From JBJXFE01 sp046153875 (GTDB taxonomy: Bacteria; Planctomycetota; Phycisphaerae; Phycisphaerales; UBA1924): a stretch of 64,000 bases of DNA. A program made the position numbers and the translations under genes. This document shows positions 1 to 8,172 of this stretch, in pieces. Position 1 is the stretch's first letter. Each line of letters begins with the position of its first letter. The notes beneath the pieces are model-generated. The model made no database searches, was not told the DNA's origin, and saw nothing but the letters and a program-made list of their open reading frames with translations. The stretch is taken from positions 1 through 64,000 of the forward strand of contig JBJXFE010000073.1 in NCBI GenBank assembly GCA_046153875.1, written 5' to 3'.

Positions 1-226
1 CCGGAGCCCTGGTGGGCCGGCCGATGCCGCCGCTGTAGGACCCCGAAGACACAGGAGCCCGAGGACGCCGCTCCGACAACGAAGCACCCGTGAGGCAACG
101 CCCGAAACGTTCACAAGCTCTTCGGGGCGGGGACAGGCCGGAGTCCCATTACTACCGATCCAGGCCGGTTCTCGAGCACGTACGGGGCTCCGTGCATGGG
201 CTTGTCCGGGGCCCGCGGGGATGAAC
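1..226. other. Non-coding left edge
   Basis: No convincing reading frame, RNA gene or strong hairpin with a T-tract is visible. The stretch lies downstream of the acetyltransferase that ends at 227. It may be the flank of a gene lying outside the window. Confidence 0.4.
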
Positions 227-763
227 CTAGAGGTTCCTGTAGTAGTACGTCGTGCCGCAGAGCCCGCCGCGGGGGAAGAGGGCGTAGCCGGGGATCTCAC
301 CGACGCGCACCCACCCCAGCCGCTCGTACAGGCGAGCCGCGTCGCCGTCGGTGACCGCGTCGAGCACGAGCAGCGTCTTTCCGCACTCGCGTGCCGCGGC
401 CTCGGCCGCGCGCATCAGAGCGGCGCCCAGCCCCCGGCGGCGCGCCCGGCTGTGGACGAGCATCTTGGCCAGGTCGGCGCGGTGCGGCTGGTTCTCCGGC
501 TGTTCCAGGATGAGCTGCACGGTGCCGCACACGCCGTCGCCATCTTCGGCGACGAGCAAGGCCCGCCGCCCCGCTGCGACGTCCACGGCCACGGTGCACC
601 AGAACGCTTCGGCGCGAGCGCGCGTCAGCGGGAGCATGAAACTCACCGACGCGCCACCCTCGACGCAGTCGATCAGCACGCCGGCGAGCTGGTCGATCTG
701 CGCAGTATCGACCGTATGCAGACGCCGCATGGACCAGGCGGGGGTGGCGGCAGCGTTCATCAT
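227..763 (-). CDS. GNAT family N-acetyltransferase
   Basis: A 178-residue protein with the GNAT fold, which transfers an acetyl group from acetyl-CoA to an amine. The acetyl-CoA pyrophosphate-binding loop RRRGLGAAL is at residues 108-116. The usual motif B region with ARLYERLGW follows at about 143-151, and the length is typical of single-domain GNATs. The substrate cannot be told from sequence. Two ATGs lie side by side at 763 and 760, and a GAGGCG sequence a few bases upstream could serve as ribosome binding site. It is transcribed away from its neighbours and is probably monocistronic or downstream of the MFS gene, with a gap of about 130 bases. The family assignment is secure; the function is not. 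Confidence 0.85.
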   Translation of the reverse strand: MMNAAATPAWSMRRLHTVDTAQIDQLAGVLIDCVEGGASVSFMLPLTRARAEAFWCTVAVDVAAGRRALLVAEDGDGVCGTVQLILEQPENQPHRADLAKMLVHSRARRRGLGAALMRAAEAAARECGKTLLVLDAVTDGDAARLYERLGWVRVGEIPGYALFPRGGLCGTTYYYRNL

Positions 764-894
764 CGCCTCGATGGGGGCAAGCCGGGAGGGCGGGGGCTTC
801 GCACGCAGGCGACGCCGCGCCGGCGTTCCACCGTCGCTCGCGCTTCAGGCCGTTGGCAACGGCGGGTTCAGGGGCTCCGCACTGCGGTACCGGC

Positions 895-2235
895 TCACTC
901 CGGGCGCGGTCTCTGCCCTCCGGGATAGAAGGCCACAAGCGCCACGAGACATGCCAGCGCCGCCCACATCGGAACGCTGAAGAGTCTCGTGTAGTCGAGT
1001 ACTCCACCGACCGTCGCCCAGTAGTCGGCGACGGCCGCGGCCGCCTTGCTCCCCACGATGATCCCGATCCCGATGATGACCAGGTTGTAGAGGCTCTGGG
1101 CGCTGGCCCGCACGTCCGGTGTGGTCTCCTCGTCCACCACCATGAACGAGACGAAGATGAAGCACCCGAAGCAGAACCCGTGCAGGGCGATGCCGGCCGT
1201 GACCACGGCCACCGGCGCGATGCCGGTCGCCGAGGCGATGGGGTCGGCATACGCGAAGAGCGCCATGCGCAGCGTGTAGGCGATGATGCCGACACCCAGC
1301 AGCGTCTTGCGGGACACCGACTTGGCGATCAGCGGGATGACCGCCAGCACGGCGATCTCCATCATCTGGCCGATCGTCATCAGCCCGGCGCCGCCGACGC
1401 CGAAGACCGCGTTGATTCCTTCGGTGAGTCCCTTGGCATTCGCCTGGTAACCCCCCGCGAACGTGGAGGTATGCACGAAGTAGAACTGGTGGATGCACGA
1501 GATCGGCACGGCCAGAAGGAAGAGCACGAGCAATCGGCGCTTGGCGAAGACCTCCGCAAGCGCCCCGAACGTCGCGTAGGCCTGCTGGCCCTTGCTCGGT
1601 GGCGTACGGGGGAGCGTGAAGCAGTACACGCCCATAGCGATACCGAGGATGGCGCTGAGGCGGAACGCATCGCCCATCCCCTGGAACTGCGCGGCCTGCA
1701 CGACGTCCGGCGCGCCGCCCGCCGGCGTGTGGTGGCGCAGCAGCCACTGGCCGATGCCGATGCCCACGGCGATCCAGCCGACGGTTCCCCACACGCGGAC
1801 CTTGCCGAAGTCGCGGTCGCGGTCGGGCAAATGGTGGAACGCCAGGGCGTTCGTCAGGGGGAGCGTGGGCGCGTACACGATCGAGTATGCGAGCGAGAAG
1901 GCGAGGAACTCCCAGTAGCCGTCGAGACGCGCGAGCTGCCAGACCAGCACGCCGCCGAGGATGTGGCTGATGCCCAAGAACCGCTCGGTGGAGAACCAGC
2001 GGTCGGCGATCTGCCCGGCGATAAAGGGCGCAATGATCGCGCCGATCGCCCCCACCGCGAACATGTCCCCGATCTGTGCGGGGGCGAAACCCCGGTGCCC
2101 GGAGAGAAACGGCCACAGCAGCGGCAGCCACGCCCCCCAGATTGCGTACTGGAGGAACATCATCAGGGACAGGCGGGCGTAGGTGGCGGTCGGCAGAGGC
2201 GTGGCGGGCGATGAGGTGCCGGCGTTCGCGTCCAT
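895..2235 (-). CDS. MFS transporter, nucleoside:H+ symporter-like
   Basis: A 446-residue integral membrane protein with about 12 hydrophobic segments. The first helix contains LMMFLQYAIWGAWLPLL, typical of the nucleoside/H+ symporter branch (NupG/XapB-like) of the major facilitator superfamily. The cytoplasmic loop after helix 4 carries RDFGKVRVWGTVGW, which matches that branch's conserved loop. It probably imports nucleosides or a related small solute by proton symport. It is divergent from the fucosidase gene with only 67 bases between starts. A TAGACT box lies six bases before the ATG and there is no Shine-Dalgarno sequence, so the transcript may be leaderless. The substrate is inferred; a sugar is an alternative given the glycosidase next door. 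Confidence 0.8.
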   Translation of the reverse strand: MDANAGTSSPATPLPTATYARLSLMMFLQYAIWGAWLPLLWPFLSGHRGFAPAQIGDMFAVGAIGAIIAPFIAGQIADRWFSTERFLGISHILGGVLVWQLARLDGYWEFLAFSLAYSIVYAPTLPLTNALAFHHLPDRDRDFGKVRVWGTVGWIAVGIGIGQWLLRHHTPAGGAPDVVQAAQFQGMGDAFRLSAILGIAMGVYCFTLPRTPPSKGQQAYATFGALAEVFAKRRLLVLFLLAVPISCIHQFYFVHTSTFAGGYQANAKGLTEGINAVFGVGGAGLMTIGQMMEIAVLAVIPLIAKSVSRKTLLGVGIIAYTLRMALFAYADPIASATGIAPVAVVTAGIALHGFCFGCFIFVSFMVVDEETTPDVRASAQSLYNLVIIGIGIIVGSKAAAAVADYWATVGGVLDYTRLFSVPMWAALACLVALVAFYPGGQRPRPE

Positions 2236-2241
2236 GCCACG

Positions 2242-2247
2242 AGTCTA
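2242..2247 (-). promoter_or_regulatory. TAGACT box, candidate -10 of leaderless MFS transcript
   Basis: On the minus strand TAGACT ends six bases before the ATG at 2235. No ribosome binding site lies between them and no clear -35 hexamer is seen. The same geometry recurs at many other starts in this window. Confidence 0.45.
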
Positions 2248-2302
2248 ACGGCGCGCGGAGTGGTACGCTGGCACCCGGTCATTCAACCCGCGGAGGTGCG
2301 GC

Positions 2303-4135
2303 GTGATTCGGAAGCGTTTGATCTCGGCGTTCGGGGGGTTCGCGGCCGCGGGATTCGTGCTGGTGGCCGCCCCTGCGTTGGCGGGCTCGCAACCGCCGAG
2401 TCCCGCCCAGCCGGGAGCGAAGGACGATCACGACGCCCGCATGGCGTGGTGGCGCGAGGCACGCTTCGGCATGTTCATCCACTGGGGGCTGTACGCGATC
2501 CCCGCGGGCGAATGGAACGGGAAGATGTACGGCGGCGCCAGCGAGTGGCTCATGCACTCAGCGAAGATCACGCCGGACCAGTGGGAGCCGCTCGCGCCCC
2601 GGTTCAACCCCGTGAAGTTCGACGCGGACGCCTGGGCGGCCCTCGCGGCCGAGGCGGGGATGAAGTACGTCGTCATCACTTCCAAGCACCACGACGGGTT
2701 CAGCCTGTTCGATACCGCCCAGGGCGCGTGGGACGTGATGGACGCGACGCCGTTCAAACGCGACATCATGAAGGAGCTGTCCGAAGCCGTGCGCCGGCGC
2801 GGGCTGAAGATGGGGTGGTACCACTCGATCCTCGACTGGAACCACCCGGACTACCTGCCGCGGCGCGAGTGGGACAAGCGGCCCGAGAGCGAGGCGGACT
2901 TCCCGCGGTTTGTCGCGCGCGTGAGCGCGCAAGTGACGGAGCTGCTCACGAAGTACGGCCCGATCGGCGTCATGTGGTTCGACGGCGAATGGGAGGACAC
3001 CTGGACGGAGGAGCAGGGGCGGGCGCTCTATGACCTGTGCCGCACGCTCCAGCCGGACGTGATCGTGAACAACCGCGTCGGCAAGGGGCGCGAGGGGATG
3101 GCGGGGATGTCCCGAGATGAGCACGCCGCGGGGGACTTCGGCACGCCCGAGCAAACCGTCCCCGGGAACGGGCTACCCGGCGTGGACTGGGAGTCATGCA
3201 TGACGATGAACGACTCCTGGGGCTTCCACAAGGGCGACGACAACTGGAAGTCGAGCGAGACGCTGATCCGCACACTGGTGGACTGCGCCAGCAAGGGCGG
3301 GAACTTCCTGCTGAACGTCGGGCCGACCGCCGAGGGGGAGATCCCCGCGGCCAGCGTCGAACGCCTGCGGGCGATGGGGGCCTGGCTGAAGGTGAACGGG
3401 GAATCGATTTACGGAACGAGCGCGGGGCCGTTCCGGCGGCTCCCGTGGGGGCGGGCGACGGCGCGGCGGGTCGAGGGTGGGACTCGCCTGTACCTTCACG
3501 TGTTCGACTGGCCCAAGGACGGCGTGCTCCGCGTGCCGGGGCTGATGAACGACGTCCGAGGCGTGGGGATGCTCGCGCCGGCGCTGCTGGACGTAGCCCA
3601 GACGCGCGACGAGACCGGCGTGATGATCGCCGGGCTGCCCGCGCCGGCGGCGAACGCGGCGGACACCGTGGTCGTGCTCGACATCATCGGCGAGCCGGAG
3701 GTGTTGACGACGCCGATCCGCGCCGGGGCGGACGGCGTGCTCGTGCTCGACGCGATCGAGGCGGAGGTGAACGGCACGGGGGCACAGTACGAATCGCGCG
3801 AGGACCGCAGGTGCATCGGGTTCTGGACCAACCCGGCGGACACGGTGTTGTGGGACGCGGTGGTTCGGGGCGGGGGTCGGTACGAAGTATGGCTGACCAT
3901 CGCCTGCGAACCGGCCGAGGCGGGGAGCACGTTCACCGTGAGCGTGAAGGGCAGCGACGATCTCCTCGAAGGTCGCGTCGAGGCGACCACGGGCTGGGCC
4001 GACTTCCAGGAGCGATCGTTCGGCGTCGTCAGCATCGAACGCGCCGGGCCGATCACGGTGACCGTCACGCCCACGTCAAAGGCCCGCAACGCCGTGATGA
4101 ACCTGCGGGGCGTGCGGCTGGTGCCGGTGAAGTGA
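2303..4135 (+). CDS. Secreted alpha-L-fucosidase, glycoside hydrolase family 29
   Basis: A 610-residue exo-glycosidase that removes alpha-L-fucose from glycans. An N-terminal signal peptide (about residues 1-28, cleavage after PALA) predicts export. The GH29 barrel has FIHWGLYA at 58-65, TSKHHDGFSLF at 126-136, and MWFDGEW at 224-230, with Asp227 as the catalytic nucleophile by family comparison. A C-terminal beta-sandwich of about 140 residues (from roughly 470) resembles an accessory carbohydrate-binding domain. The start is GTG, preceded by CGGAGG with good spacing. Fucose-rich marine polysaccharides are a common food of planctomycetes, so a role in algal or mucin glycan use is likely but inferred. 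Confidence 0.93.
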   Translation: MIRKRLISAFGGFAAAGFVLVAAPALAGSQPPSPAQPGAKDDHDARMAWWREARFGMFIHWGLYAIPAGEWNGKMYGGASEWLMHSAKITPDQWEPLAPRFNPVKFDADAWAALAAEAGMKYVVITSKHHDGFSLFDTAQGAWDVMDATPFKRDIMKELSEAVRRRGLKMGWYHSILDWNHPDYLPRREWDKRPESEADFPRFVARVSAQVTELLTKYGPIGVMWFDGEWEDTWTEEQGRALYDLCRTLQPDVIVNNRVGKGREGMAGMSRDEHAAGDFGTPEQTVPGNGLPGVDWESCMTMNDSWGFHKGDDNWKSSETLIRTLVDCASKGGNFLLNVGPTAEGEIPAASVERLRAMGAWLKVNGESIYGTSAGPFRRLPWGRATARRVEGGTRLYLHVFDWPKDGVLRVPGLMNDVRGVGMLAPALLDVAQTRDETGVMIAGLPAPAANAADTVVVLDIIGEPEVLTTPIRAGADGVLVLDAIEAEVNGTGAQYESREDRRCIGFWTNPADTVLWDAVVRGGGRYEVWLTIACEPAEAGSTFTVSVKGSDDLLEGRVEATTGWADFQERSFGVVSIERAGPITVTVTPTSKARNAVMNLRGVRLVPVK

Positions 4136-4136
4136 A

Positions 4137-4168
4137 GAAGGGACGAAGGGACAAAGGGACGAAGGGAC
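4137..4168. repeat. Four tandem copies of an 8-bp unit (GAAGGGAC)
   Basis: Units lie at 4137-4144, 4145-4152, 4153-4160 (first base A instead of G) and 4161-4168. The array begins right at the stop codon of the fucosidase gene and lies between two convergent genes. It is purine-only on the plus strand apart from the C of each unit. Confidence 0.85.
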
Positions 4169-4201
4169 GGAGTTGAGCGATCGCGAGTGGGCGGATCATC
4201 G

Positions 4202-5236
4202 TCAGAGCGTCACGGGTTGACCCGTCTGCGCGCTGCGGCGCTCCGCCTCGATCAGCTCGGTGACGGCGATCGCGTCCTGCAAGGTGACGGGCGACTGGCC
4301 GCCGCCCCCCGCCAGGAGGGCGATGAACGCGCGGACCTCGCGTTCGTAGGCCGTCTCGGTGGGGAGCTTCACCGGAGTCGCCCGCTCATCGCGGACAAGC
4401 AGGAGCGGATCCGCCCGTGAGAGGTCCCAATCCGCGACCGCACGCTCGAACTCGACCGTGTACCGCATCCGGAACGGGAACCCGTCCGCGCCGTACCACC
4501 CTCCCTCGGCCGAGACGATCGCTGGGCCGCCGGGGGAAGGAGCAAAGCGGTACTGCGTCGTGATGTGGTCGATCGAGCCGACGCTCACGACTTCACGAGG
4601 GCGACCGAAGAGCCAGAGGACGGCATCGGCGTCGTGGACGTGCAGGTCGAAGATCGCCCCGCCGCAGCGGGCCGCGTCGGCGTAGAACGCGGGGGACCAG
4701 CCCGGCCGGCTGCCCACGCGGGTGAACACGGCGCTCTTCACACGCCCGAACGATCCATCGACCACGCGCGCCTTGAGCCAGTCCCACCCGGGCCAGAACC
4801 GCATGCACATCGCGGGCATGCAGACGCGCCCCGAATCCGCCGCGACGCGGGCCAGCCGCCGAACGTCCTCGGAGCGGATCGCCACCGGCTTCTCGATCAG
4901 CACGTGCTTGCCGGCGCGGAGCATGATCCCGGCGAGCTCGGCGTGCGTGTCCGTCGGCGTGCAGATGCTCACGGCGTGGACGGCCCCGTCGCGGGCGATC
5001 ATCTCCGGCTCGGCCACGCCCCGGACCTGCGAGGGGTCGAACATCATCTCGTCGTGCGACGTCGGCCCGATGTTCCCGCCCGCGCCGGCCAGCCCCGCGC
5101 GCTCGCGGGCGTCGGGCGAGCACACGGCGACGAGCCGGCACGGTAGCCCGGCGACCCGCGCGGCGTGGACCGCACGCACGTGCGTGCGACCCATGACGCC
5201 CAGGCCGATGACGGCGTAACCGATGGTGTCGCTCAT
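4202..5236 (-). CDS. Gfo/Idh/MocA family oxidoreductase
   Basis: A 344-residue NAD(P)-dependent dehydrogenase of the Gfo/Idh/MocA family, which acts on sugars, inositols or their derivatives. It has the dinucleotide-binding GLGVMG at residues 11-16, the EKPVA signature at 115-119 that holds the catalytic lysine, and a downstream DLHVHDAD segment typical of the C-terminal alpha/beta domain. The ATG at 5236 overlaps the TGA of the upstream isomerase gene (ATGA), so the two are probably translationally coupled. An in-frame ATG ten codons upstream is less likely because it would lie deep in that gene. The substrate is unknown; the operon suggests a sugar or amino sugar. Confidence 0.9.
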   Translation of the reverse strand: MSDTIGYAVIGLGVMGRTHVRAVHAARVAGLPCRLVAVCSPDARERAGLAGAGGNIGPTSHDEMMFDPSQVRGVAEPEMIARDGAVHAVSICTPTDTHAELAGIMLRAGKHVLIEKPVAIRSEDVRRLARVAADSGRVCMPAMCMRFWPGWDWLKARVVDGSFGRVKSAVFTRVGSRPGWSPAFYADAARCGGAIFDLHVHDADAVLWLFGRPREVVSVGSIDHITTQYRFAPSPGGPAIVSAEGGWYGADGFPFRMRYTVEFERAVADWDLSRADPLLLVRDERATPVKLPTETAYEREVRAFIALLAGGGGQSPVTLQDAIAVTELIEAERRSAQTGQPVTL

Positions 5237-6081
5237 CGCGGAGCCGCTTTCAACACGGAGTGCCACGGAGAGCCACGGAGGAGTGAAGCGGCCGCGCGGA
5301 TGTCCGCGACGCGGTTGTCGCCGGCTTCGCGCTCGATGACAAGATCACACGGGCGTTTGATGGCGCGGAGGATGTCGACGAAGGCGGGCCAGTCCACGGC
5401 ACCGGTGCCTACGACGACTTCCGTTCCCCACTGACCGGGGACGAGAGGGGGGAGCGCGTCCTTGATGTGGACCTGCATCACACGGGGGGCGAGGGCGCGC
5501 AGGGCGCCGACGGGGTCGCCCATGCCGTAGAGGATCATGTTCGCAGGGTCGAAGTTCACGGCGACACTCGGCGTGTCGAGGTCTCGCAGAACTGCGAGGA
5601 GCGTGAGAGCGGATTCCTGGCCCGTCTCCAGGCCCACGCGCACGCCACGGTCCGCGAACACGCGGGCGACCGCCCGCAGCCGGTCGAGCATGACCGCCCG
5701 CTCTGGGTTGTCGGGGCCGTGCGGCAGAAACCCCGCGTGGAACGTCACGAGCGGGAGCGCGAGGCGTCGGGCGAGGTCGGCGTTGGCGTTCGCGGCGGCG
5801 AGATTGTCCGACCAGTGCAGGTCGGGGCGGAGGCCGCCGGTGCGCCGGATGGAGTCGAGGGTGGAGTAGTCCTCCCCCTTCGTGCCCATCATGCCGCTGA
5901 GGATCGTGATCCCTGCGGCGGCGAGCGTGTCGATCGTTTCCCGTTCGTTCCATGCGCCGGTCCGAACGGGGTCGAGCGCGAGCTGCACCGCGTCGAGCCC
6001 GCAGGCGCGGACCTTGTCCGCCAGATCGCGCGGGGACGACGGGCGCAGGGACCAGGAGCAGACGCCGGTGCACGCCGTCAC
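5233..6081 (-). CDS. Sugar phosphate isomerase/epimerase, TIM-barrel family
   Basis: A 282-residue protein of the xylose-isomerase-like TIM-barrel (AP endonuclease 2) superfamily. Visible features are TFHAGFLPHGP, GLETGQES, a VNFDPANMILYGMGDP strand, and QVHIKDA, which carry the usual metal-binding His/Glu/Asp ligands. It probably interconverts a keto and aldo sugar or an inositol derivative. I chose the GTG at 6081: it overlaps the stop of the upstream nagB-like gene (GTGA) and is preceded by GAGG seven bases away; an ATG at 6111 is the alternative. The C-terminal dozen residues are encoded by a CACGGAG repeat, so the original C-terminus may have been altered. Partnering with a Gfo/Idh/MocA enzyme is common in sugar catabolic operons. 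Confidence 0.85.
   Translation of the reverse strand: MTACTGVCSWSLRPSSPRDLADKVRACGLDAVQLALDPVRTGAWNERETIDTLAAAGITILSGMMGTKGEDYSTLDSIRRTGGLRPDLHWSDNLAAANANADLARRLALPLVTFHAGFLPHGPDNPERAVMLDRLRAVARVFADRGVRVGLETGQESALTLLAVLRDLDTPSVAVNFDPANMILYGMGDPVGALRALAPRVMQVHIKDALPPLVPGQWGTEVVVGTGAVDWPAFVDILRAIKRPCDLVIEREAGDNRVADIRAAASLLRGSPWHSVLKAAPR
5252..5283. repeat. CACGGAG-type repeat, single arm
   Basis: A 32-base element built of CACGGAG motifs, matching the right arm of the inverted repeat at 32472-32503 (reverse-complemented) at 26 of 32 positions by eye. It lies inside the last codons of the isomerase gene and supplies part of its C-terminus. Confidence 0.65.
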
Positions 6082-8108
6082 GACCGCACCTCGACGCCGC
6101 CACGCCGCCACAGCACGAAGCCCTCAATCGCCTGGTACTCGGGCAGGCCGAGCGTGTCGTAGAGCTCGGCGGTGCGGCGGTTGCGGTCCTCGGCGCGCTG
6201 CCAGAACTCGCGCGGGTCGCTGGGGCCGGGAAAGAGGGCCTTGTCCTTCTGCGACTCGTGCTTGAAGATCGCGCGGCGCTTGCGCCCCACCTCGTCGGGC
6301 GAGAGGGGCACGGCCATGTCGATCTCGGAGGGCTCCCACTCCTGCCAGGCGCCGCGGTAGAGCCACACATCGCAGGTCTTCATCCATGGACGGTCGGCGA
6401 GGCGGTCGAGCGCGGCGCGGATCGCGGCCAGGCAGACGCGGTGCGTGCCGTGCGGGTCGGAGAGATCGCCGGCGGCGTAGACCTGGTGGGGCTTTACGCG
6501 GTCGAGCAGGTCGGCGACGAGCTTGATGTCCTCTTCGCCGATCGGTTTCTTGCGGACCCGGCCCGTCTCGTAGAAGGGCATGTCGAGGAAGTGGATGTTC
6601 TCCGGGCGGACTCCGGAGTATCGCGCGGCGGCGCGGGCCTCGGTGCGCCGGATCAACCCTTTGACACGGCGCAGCTCGGGCGTGTCCACCTCGCCGGACT
6701 TCTTATGCCTGAGGAATCCGGTGACCTGCGCGGCGATGCCAGCGGACCGGGCGGCGCCCTCGTCCACGTGGAAGGCGCGGCAGAACTCTCCGACGAAGTC
6801 CACGTGGCGGGCTGCGGCGTCGTCCCAGACGGCGATGTCGCCGGAGGTCTGGTAGGCGACGTGGACGTCGTGCCCCTGCTCGCACAGGCGGATGAGCGTG
6901 CCGCCGGCGGAAATCACGTCGTCGTCCGGGTGGGGGCTGAACATCACGACGCGCTTAGGGAACGGCTCCTGGGTAGATCGGCTCTCCGAGCCGACCTCAT
7001 TCAGTACCGCACGCCCCCCGTCGGCTCGGAGAGCCGACGTACCCGAAGGCGAGCGCCCGCCGGGCCAGCCGGTGATGGTGCGCTGCATGGCGCGGAAGAC
7101 CTCGATGTTGGCCTCGTACGCCCCGCCGCGGGCGGTCACGAGGTCCTGCAGGCCGTGCTCGTTGTAGTCCTCGTCGGTGAGCTTGAGGATCGGCTTGTCG
7201 AGGGTGAGAGCGAGCCAGACGACCGCCTTGCGGGTCGTGGGCGCGTCCCAGGAGAGACCGAACTCCTCGATGGGCCCGAGGCGCCACGGCGTCTTGAACC
7301 GGGCGAGTTCCGCCGCGGCGGCGGGGTCGAGCACGAGCCGCGCGTCGGCGTGCTGCTGGAGGAAGCTGGCCGCGACGGCGGGCGTCACCTCGCCCTCGAC
7401 GGTGCGGCGGACGATCGGCGCTTTGTGCTCGCCGAACGCCATCAACACGATCCGGCGAGCGTCGAGGATCGTCCCGACGCCCATCGTGATCGCGCGGCGG
7501 GGCACGTTCCACTCGCCGAAGAAGTCCGACGCCGCGTCCATCCGCGTGACCTTGTCGAGCGTGATCAGGCGCGTGCGGCTGTCACGGGGGCTGCCGGGCT
7601 CGTTGAACCCGACGTGCCCGGTGCGCCCGACGCCGAGCAGCTGCAGGTCGATGCCGCCGGCGTCGCGGATGCGGCGCTCGTAGTCGGCGCACGCCTGCGC
7701 GACGCTCTCACGAGCGACGCTCCCGTCCGGGACGTGGGCGCGGGCCGGATCGACGTCCACATGGTCGAACAGGTGCTCGCGCATGAAGCGGCGGTAGCTC
7801 TGCACGTCGTCCGGGCTCATCGGCCAGTACTCGTCGAGATTGAACGTCTCGACGTTCCTGAAACTCAGCCCTTCGGCGTTGTGCAGCCGGACGAGCTCTT
7901 CGTAGACGCCGACGGGCGTTGAGCCCGTCGCCAGGCCGAGTACGGCCCGCTCGCCCGCCCTCGCCCGCTCACGGATCAGCTCGGCGATCTGACCGGCCAC
8001 AGCCCGCGCGGCCGCAAGGCTGCCGGTGTGCACGGAGACGGGGATGCGCTCGACGCCGCGTGTGAGCGGGTGGGGGCCGACGTAAATCGCGTCGTCGTGC
8101 GCGGGCAT
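6078..8108 (-). CDS. nagB: Glucosamine-6-phosphate deaminase fused to PIG-L deacetylase domain
   Basis: A 676-residue fusion. Residues about 20-345 form a NagB domain, which converts glucosamine-6-phosphate to fructose-6-phosphate and ammonia: LATGSTP at 59-65, FNLDEY at 89-94 (Asp92 as catalytic base), and GHVGFNEPGSP at 164-174. The residue matching E. coli Asp141 is Thr163; from memory, long bacteroidete NagB proteins have the same GRTGH form. Residues about 385-676 form a PIG-L/LmbE zinc deacetylase domain with HPDDD at 393-397 and a DPHGTHR metal motif. Deacetylation followed by deamination of N-acetyl amino sugar is the likely combined role. The linker (about 355-380) is encoded by a palindromic repeat. 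Translation starts at ATG 8108 behind GGGGAGA. Confidence 0.9.
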   Translation of the reverse strand: MPAHDDAIYVGPHPLTRGVERIPVSVHTGSLAAARAVAGQIAELIRERARAGERAVLGLATGSTPVGVYEELVRLHNAEGLSFRNVETFNLDEYWPMSPDDVQSYRRFMREHLFDHVDVDPARAHVPDGSVARESVAQACADYERRIRDAGGIDLQLLGVGRTGHVGFNEPGSPRDSRTRLITLDKVTRMDAASDFFGEWNVPRRAITMGVGTILDARRIVLMAFGEHKAPIVRRTVEGEVTPAVAASFLQQHADARLVLDPAAAAELARFKTPWRLGPIEEFGLSWDAPTTRKAVVWLALTLDKPILKLTDEDYNEHGLQDLVTARGGAYEANIEVFRAMQRTITGWPGGRSPSGTSALRADGGRAVLNEVGSESRSTQEPFPKRVVMFSPHPDDDVISAGGTLIRLCEQGHDVHVAYQTSGDIAVWDDAAARHVDFVGEFCRAFHVDEGAARSAGIAAQVTGFLRHKKSGEVDTPELRRVKGLIRRTEARAAARYSGVRPENIHFLDMPFYETGRVRKKPIGEEDIKLVADLLDRVKPHQVYAAGDLSDPHGTHRVCLAAIRAALDRLADRPWMKTCDVWLYRGAWQEWEPSEIDMAVPLSPDEVGRKRRAIFKHESQKDKALFPGPSDPREFWQRAEDRNRRTAELYDTLGLPEYQAIEGFVLWRRGGVEVRS
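6971..7044. repeat. Palindromic double-hairpin element inside the nagB fusion gene
   Basis: Two hairpins, TCGGCTC-tcc-GAGCCGA (6978-6994) and TCGGCTC-gga-GAGCCGA (7021-7037), are flanked by GGGTA (6971-6975) and TACCC (7040-7044), so the 74-base unit is an imperfect palindrome. It is translated in frame as the linker between the two enzyme domains. Confidence 0.75.
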
Positions 8109-8137
8109 GGAGCGTCTCCCCGGGGCGGTAACGGTGG

Positions 8138-8143
8138 AGTCTA
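8138..8143 (-). promoter_or_regulatory. TAGACT box, candidate -10 for the nagB operon
   Basis: TAGACT on the minus strand lies 29 bases before the ATG at 8108, leaving room for a short leader with the GGGGAGA ribosome binding site. No good -35 hexamer is seen, so this is tentative. Confidence 0.3.
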
Positions 8144-8172
8144 TTCGGTGTGATCGGTCGGCCGCGAGGTGC

